This document shows positions 6,118 to 7,526 of a DNA stretch of 7,526 nucleotides, in pieces. This stretch comes from Chloroflexota bacterium. Its GTDB lineage: Bacteria > Chloroflexota > FW602-bin22 > JACPRP01. Position 1 is the first letter of the stretch. Every line of letters begins with the position of its first letter. The DNA lies in the NCBI GenBank assembly GCA_016210495.1, contig JACQUC010000135.1:1-7526 (forward strand). Reading direction: 5' to 3'. The notes below the pieces were generated by a model. The model saw only the letters and a program-made list of their open reading frames with translations. It was not told where the DNA came from and ran no database searches. A program made the translations under genes and the position numbers.

Positions 6118-6157
6118 ATCCTACCAGGATACTACCACAATCCCTATTGCGGTGCAA
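6118..6157 (-). promoter_or_regulatory. Promoter and operator-like palindrome of the VapB-like antitoxin
   Basis: On the minus strand, TTGCAC (6157-6152) and TAGTAT (6134-6129) are separated by 17 bases. The palindrome ATCCT-ACC-AGGAT (6118-6130) overlaps the -10 box and the expected start near 6122, where a self-repressing antitoxin would bind. The arrangement agrees with the GTG start at 6099 and its AGGGG ribosome-binding site. Confidence 0.5.
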
Positions 6158-6239
6158 GCGGATGTCGCGGTCACCGGATTCGCGCCCGGCATGGTGACTG
6201 GAAGTCGCGGGCCACCTCTACGTAATCCGCCCAAGGCGG

Positions 6240-6298
6240 GTTGGGGCTGGGTGGTGGAGCGTAGGGGCGAGGGGTGGCAGGGTTGGGCGGCTGGGGCC
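6240..6298 (+). repeat. 59-bp direct repeat, copy 1
   Basis: These 59 bases, beginning GTTGGGGCTGGGTGGTGGAG and ending GGCGGCTGGGGCC, recur without a mismatch at 7468-7526. They are G-rich on the plus strand and contain GTAGGGGCGA, resembling the edge of the REP-like elements. A small hairpin CCGCC-CAA-GGCGG (6227-6239) abuts this copy but not the other. The copy lies in the gap between the intact toxin gene and the frameshifted antitoxin. Confidence 0.9.
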
Positions 6299-6345
6299 TC
6301 TGTGCTCGCCCACGTTACCCGTTGTTGGCGCGCTTAGGCCGAGCG

Positions 6346-6732
6346 TCAGTGACTGGACAAGTCGATGGTGCGGATGCGAACAACGGGGTGCGGATCGCCA
6401 CGCGCCCCTCCGCAGTACGAGTCGTTGAACTGGTAGTCGATCCGTCCTGCACCAGTGATTTCGTAGTGGATAGTCCGTGAGAAGCCTTCCTCGGCAGGCC
6501 TACCTGCCTTACCTGCAAGTATCGTAGCCTGCCCGACTGATGGAATCATTCCCGGGTTGTGAGCGACGTGATCGTAGAACTGTTGAGCGTTAACGATCCC
6601 TACTCGTTCGGGCAGTTTCTGCCACATTTCTAGATACCGTCGATGCACGAGCACGCGGTATTTCTGCTTTTTCGAGGGCTTTCCGCCCGGACGTCTTGCC
6701 GGAACGTAGGGCTGGTATGCGCTATCGGCCAT
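6346..6732 (-). CDS. Putative RelE/ParE-like toxin of a type II toxin-antitoxin module
   Basis: 128 residues, basic at the N-terminus (ARRPGGKPSKKQKYRVLVHR). The remainder suggests the compact alpha/beta fold of RelE/ParE toxins: a YRVLVHRRYLEMWQKLP strand-helix start, then late strands TIHYEITGAGRIDYQF (about 87-102) and VVRIRTID (about 117-124). The YEITGAGRIDY segment resembles the W/YE(V/I)TGGGR(I/V)WY signature I associate with toxins paired with long Phd-like antitoxins in actinobacteria and relatives. I cannot assign catalytic residues, and the target (ribosome-bound mRNA or gyrase) is unknown. The ATG is 6 bases after the antitoxin stop, with GGAG in the end of that gene as a possible ribosome-binding site, so translation is probably coupled. 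Toxin status rests mostly on the partner gene and this weak signature. Confidence 0.65.
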   Translation of the reverse strand: MADSAYQPYVPARRPGGKPSKKQKYRVLVHRRYLEMWQKLPERVGIVNAQQFYDHVAHNPGMIPSVGQATILAGKAGRPAEEGFSRTIHYEITGAGRIDYQFNDSYCGGARGDPHPVVRIRTIDLSSH

Positions 6733-6738
6733 TCGATG

Positions 6739-7209
6739 CTACTCCGCCCGGGACACCTCGACGTAATCCTCCTCACGGTCCGTGCCAAGAAGTATCTCGC
6801 GACGAAGGGGGTCCCGAAGGACCTCGGCGGTTACGAGCCAGCGACGAAGGGTCTCTTCAAGCAGGTCAGCGGACTGCTCCCGCGCGGCCACGATAACGGC
6901 CTCCCGCATCTCATCGGTGAACTCCGCAAGGTCGTCCTCATCGAACACCCTCAGCCAGGTCCACTCGCCAAAGCCAGACAAATCCAGTTGACCTTCTTGC
7001 TTGTGCGCAAGGGCTCGTTCGATAGTTAGTAGGTTGGCGACGGCGTCAGCGACCTTTAGCAAAGCATCAACGCGTTTCTCAGGCAGCATTACTAGACTGA
7101 CACCATCTTTGTCGCGAAGCCGTGCCCACCCAGCACGCGCAGCATCGAGAAGGGCGCGTCCTTTTTGGTTCAGATCACTCGCCTGAAAAATAGTAGAGGT
7201 CACAGCCAT
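6739..7209 (-). CDS. Phd/YefM-family antitoxin with extended C-terminus
   Basis: 156 residues. The N-terminus (FQASDLNQKGRALLDAARAG, then DGVSLVMLPEKRVDAL, about 8-50) is the Phd/YefM DNA-binding fold: a strand, the SDLNQKGRALLD helix and a basic turn into the next strands. The remaining ~100 residues are mainly helical and acidic (EDDLAEFTDEMREAV, EETLRRWLVTAEVLRDP) and end with EEDYVEVSRAE. This is longer than the classical 70-90 residue Phd; the C-terminal part presumably binds and neutralises the toxin and may be disordered alone. The ATG has GAGGTG five bases upstream. It is the first gene of a two-gene unit with the toxin, with its own promoter and an overlapping inverted repeat, consistent with autorepression. 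It appears intact. Confidence 0.8.
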   Translation of the reverse strand: MAVTSTIFQASDLNQKGRALLDAARAGWARLRDKDGVSLVMLPEKRVDALLKVADAVANLLTIERALAHKQEGQLDLSGFGEWTWLRVFDEDDLAEFTDEMREAVIVAAREQSADLLEETLRRWLVTAEVLRDPLRREILLGTDREEDYVEVSRAE

Positions 7210-7227
7210 AGGGACACCTCGCTAACC

Positions 7228-7269
7228 TAATCATAGTAAGATTATATGGCAGATATCCCGAATTAGCAA
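7228..7269 (-). promoter_or_regulatory. Promoter and operator-like palindrome of the Phd/toxin operon
   Basis: Minus strand TTGCTA (7269-7264), a 17-base spacer and a perfect TATAAT (7246-7241). The inverted repeat TAATC-N7-GATTA (7228-7244) covers the -10 box and the likely start near 7234, where an autoregulating antitoxin would sit. The leader to the ATG at 7209 is about 25 bases and includes the GAGGTG ribosome-binding site. Confidence 0.65.
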
Positions 7270-7273
7270 GAAT

Positions 7274-7381
7274 GTTGCGCAAGCGGGTGAAGATTGCCTC
7301 GGCGGCACGGTTATGGGCATCATTTCGGTCGGCGAACGCAAAGGCAGCCGAGGTGTCAATCAGACCTGCACGCTGCGCCAC
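7274..7381 (-). pseudogene. N-terminal fragment of a PIN-domain toxin
   Basis: The frame encodes GLIDTSAAFAFADRNDAHN followed by RAAEAIFTRLRN, the opening of a VapC-type PIN domain: strand 1 with the first metal-binding Asp in LIDTSA, then the D-x-x-D-x-H-x-x-A helix. The family resemblance stops at about 7274, where the sequence runs into the Phd promoter (its TTGCTA starts 5 bases on). The central Glu and the later Asp residues are missing, so no active site can form. A GTG at 7381 could start it, but no ribosome-binding site is visible and the upstream residues are not PIN-like. The open frame runs from 7459 to 7175, but both ends appear to be unrelated sequence. Confidence 0.6.
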
Positions 7382-7467
7382 GGCGGAGCGGTGACATGGA
7401 CCTTTTGATGGAGTTTGAGCGAACACCCGGCCTTGATGATTCCAGCGTGCTGCCAACAAGGACCTAC

Positions 7468-7526
7468 GTTGGGGCTGGGTGGTGGAGCGTAGGGGCGAGG
7501 GGTGGCAGGGTTGGGCGGCTGGGGCC
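7468..7526 (+). repeat. 59-bp direct repeat, copy 2, at the window end
   Basis: Perfect match to 6240-6298 in the same orientation, 1228 bases further on. The match begins at 7468 and is still continuing at the last base of the window, so its true right end is unknown. Together the copies bracket the intact toxin-antitoxin operon and the PIN N-terminal fragment. Confidence 0.9.

Noticed and set aside
6112..6140. Alternative promoter TTGTGG-17-TGGATA for the VapB-like antitoxin
   Set aside because: It would start transcription near 6105, downstream of the ribosome-binding site of the preferred GTG. The TTGCAC-17-TAGTAT pair fits better.
5626..6225. 199-codon plus-strand open frame across the toxin-antitoxin remnants
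   Set aside because: It lies opposite the VapB-like antitoxin and PIN remnant, which have family-specific motifs, and has no recognisable content of its own.
6218..6240. Leftward extension of the 59-bp repeat through CTAC with an 18-base indel
   Set aside because: Only about four extra matching bases beyond the gap, too few to distinguish from chance.
6643..7029. 128-codon plus-strand open frame opposite the Phd-like antitoxin
   Set aside because: It is the antisense shadow of the antitoxin/toxin junction. The minus-strand pair has promoter, ribosome-binding site and tight spacing.
7393..7526. Plus-strand frame starting ATG at 7396 and running off the window end
   Set aside because: About 43 codons, mostly translation of the G-rich 59-bp repeat, and antisense to the PIN-fragment frame. 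No recognisable motif.

Overview
The window reads like a piece of a GC-rich bacterial genome, most likely Chloroflexota or a relative from an environmental assembly. The main support is the secreted protein: two DUF11 repeats, a long Asp-box (BNR/VPS10-like) propeller, a fibronectin-like domain and a short C-terminal tail with YRLFLPVI, a layout and tail I associate with Chloroflexota exoproteins. Palindromic GGGCGAAC/GTTCGCCC elements and GAACGAAGCCAAA repeats between genes fit the same kind of genome. The taxonomic call is an inference. All recognisable genes lie on the minus strand.

Layout from left to right. (1) 1-277: no gene, three palindromic REP-like elements; the third supplies the stop codon of miaB. 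(2) 278-1675: miaB, the radical-SAM tRNA methylthiotransferase, with a clear sigma70-type promoter at 1716-1745 that argues for an internal TTG start. (3) 1746-2233: about 490 bases with no convincing gene. It holds a fourth REP-like copy, three GAACGAAGCCAAA repeats, a degenerate heptamer repeat and a perfect SOS-box palindrome inside a plus-strand promoter that points at no recognisable gene. (4) 2234-5506: a 1090-residue secreted repeat protein. (5) 5507-7526: a toxin-antitoxin zone.

The toxin-antitoxin zone holds, in minus-strand order, an N-terminal fragment of a PIN toxin; an apparently intact two-gene module (a Phd/YefM-like antitoxin and a RelE/ParE-like toxin, 6 bases apart, with their own promoter and operator-like palindrome); a 59-bp direct repeat whose second copy lies at the right end of the window; a ribbon-helix-helix (VapB-like) antitoxin frameshifted in a run of seven T; and directly after it only the last ~25 residues of a PIN-domain toxin. 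The zone looks like a place where toxin-antitoxin modules arrive and decay: one module appears functional and two PIN toxins have been reduced to ends.

The genes form no single pathway. miaB is housekeeping, the large protein is an exported surface or secreted protein of unknown ligand, and the right third is accessory DNA. I see no new multi-gene system. The best leads are the T7-frameshifted antitoxin with its toxin remnant, the direct repeats around the intact module, the orphan SOS promoter and the palindrome family around miaB.
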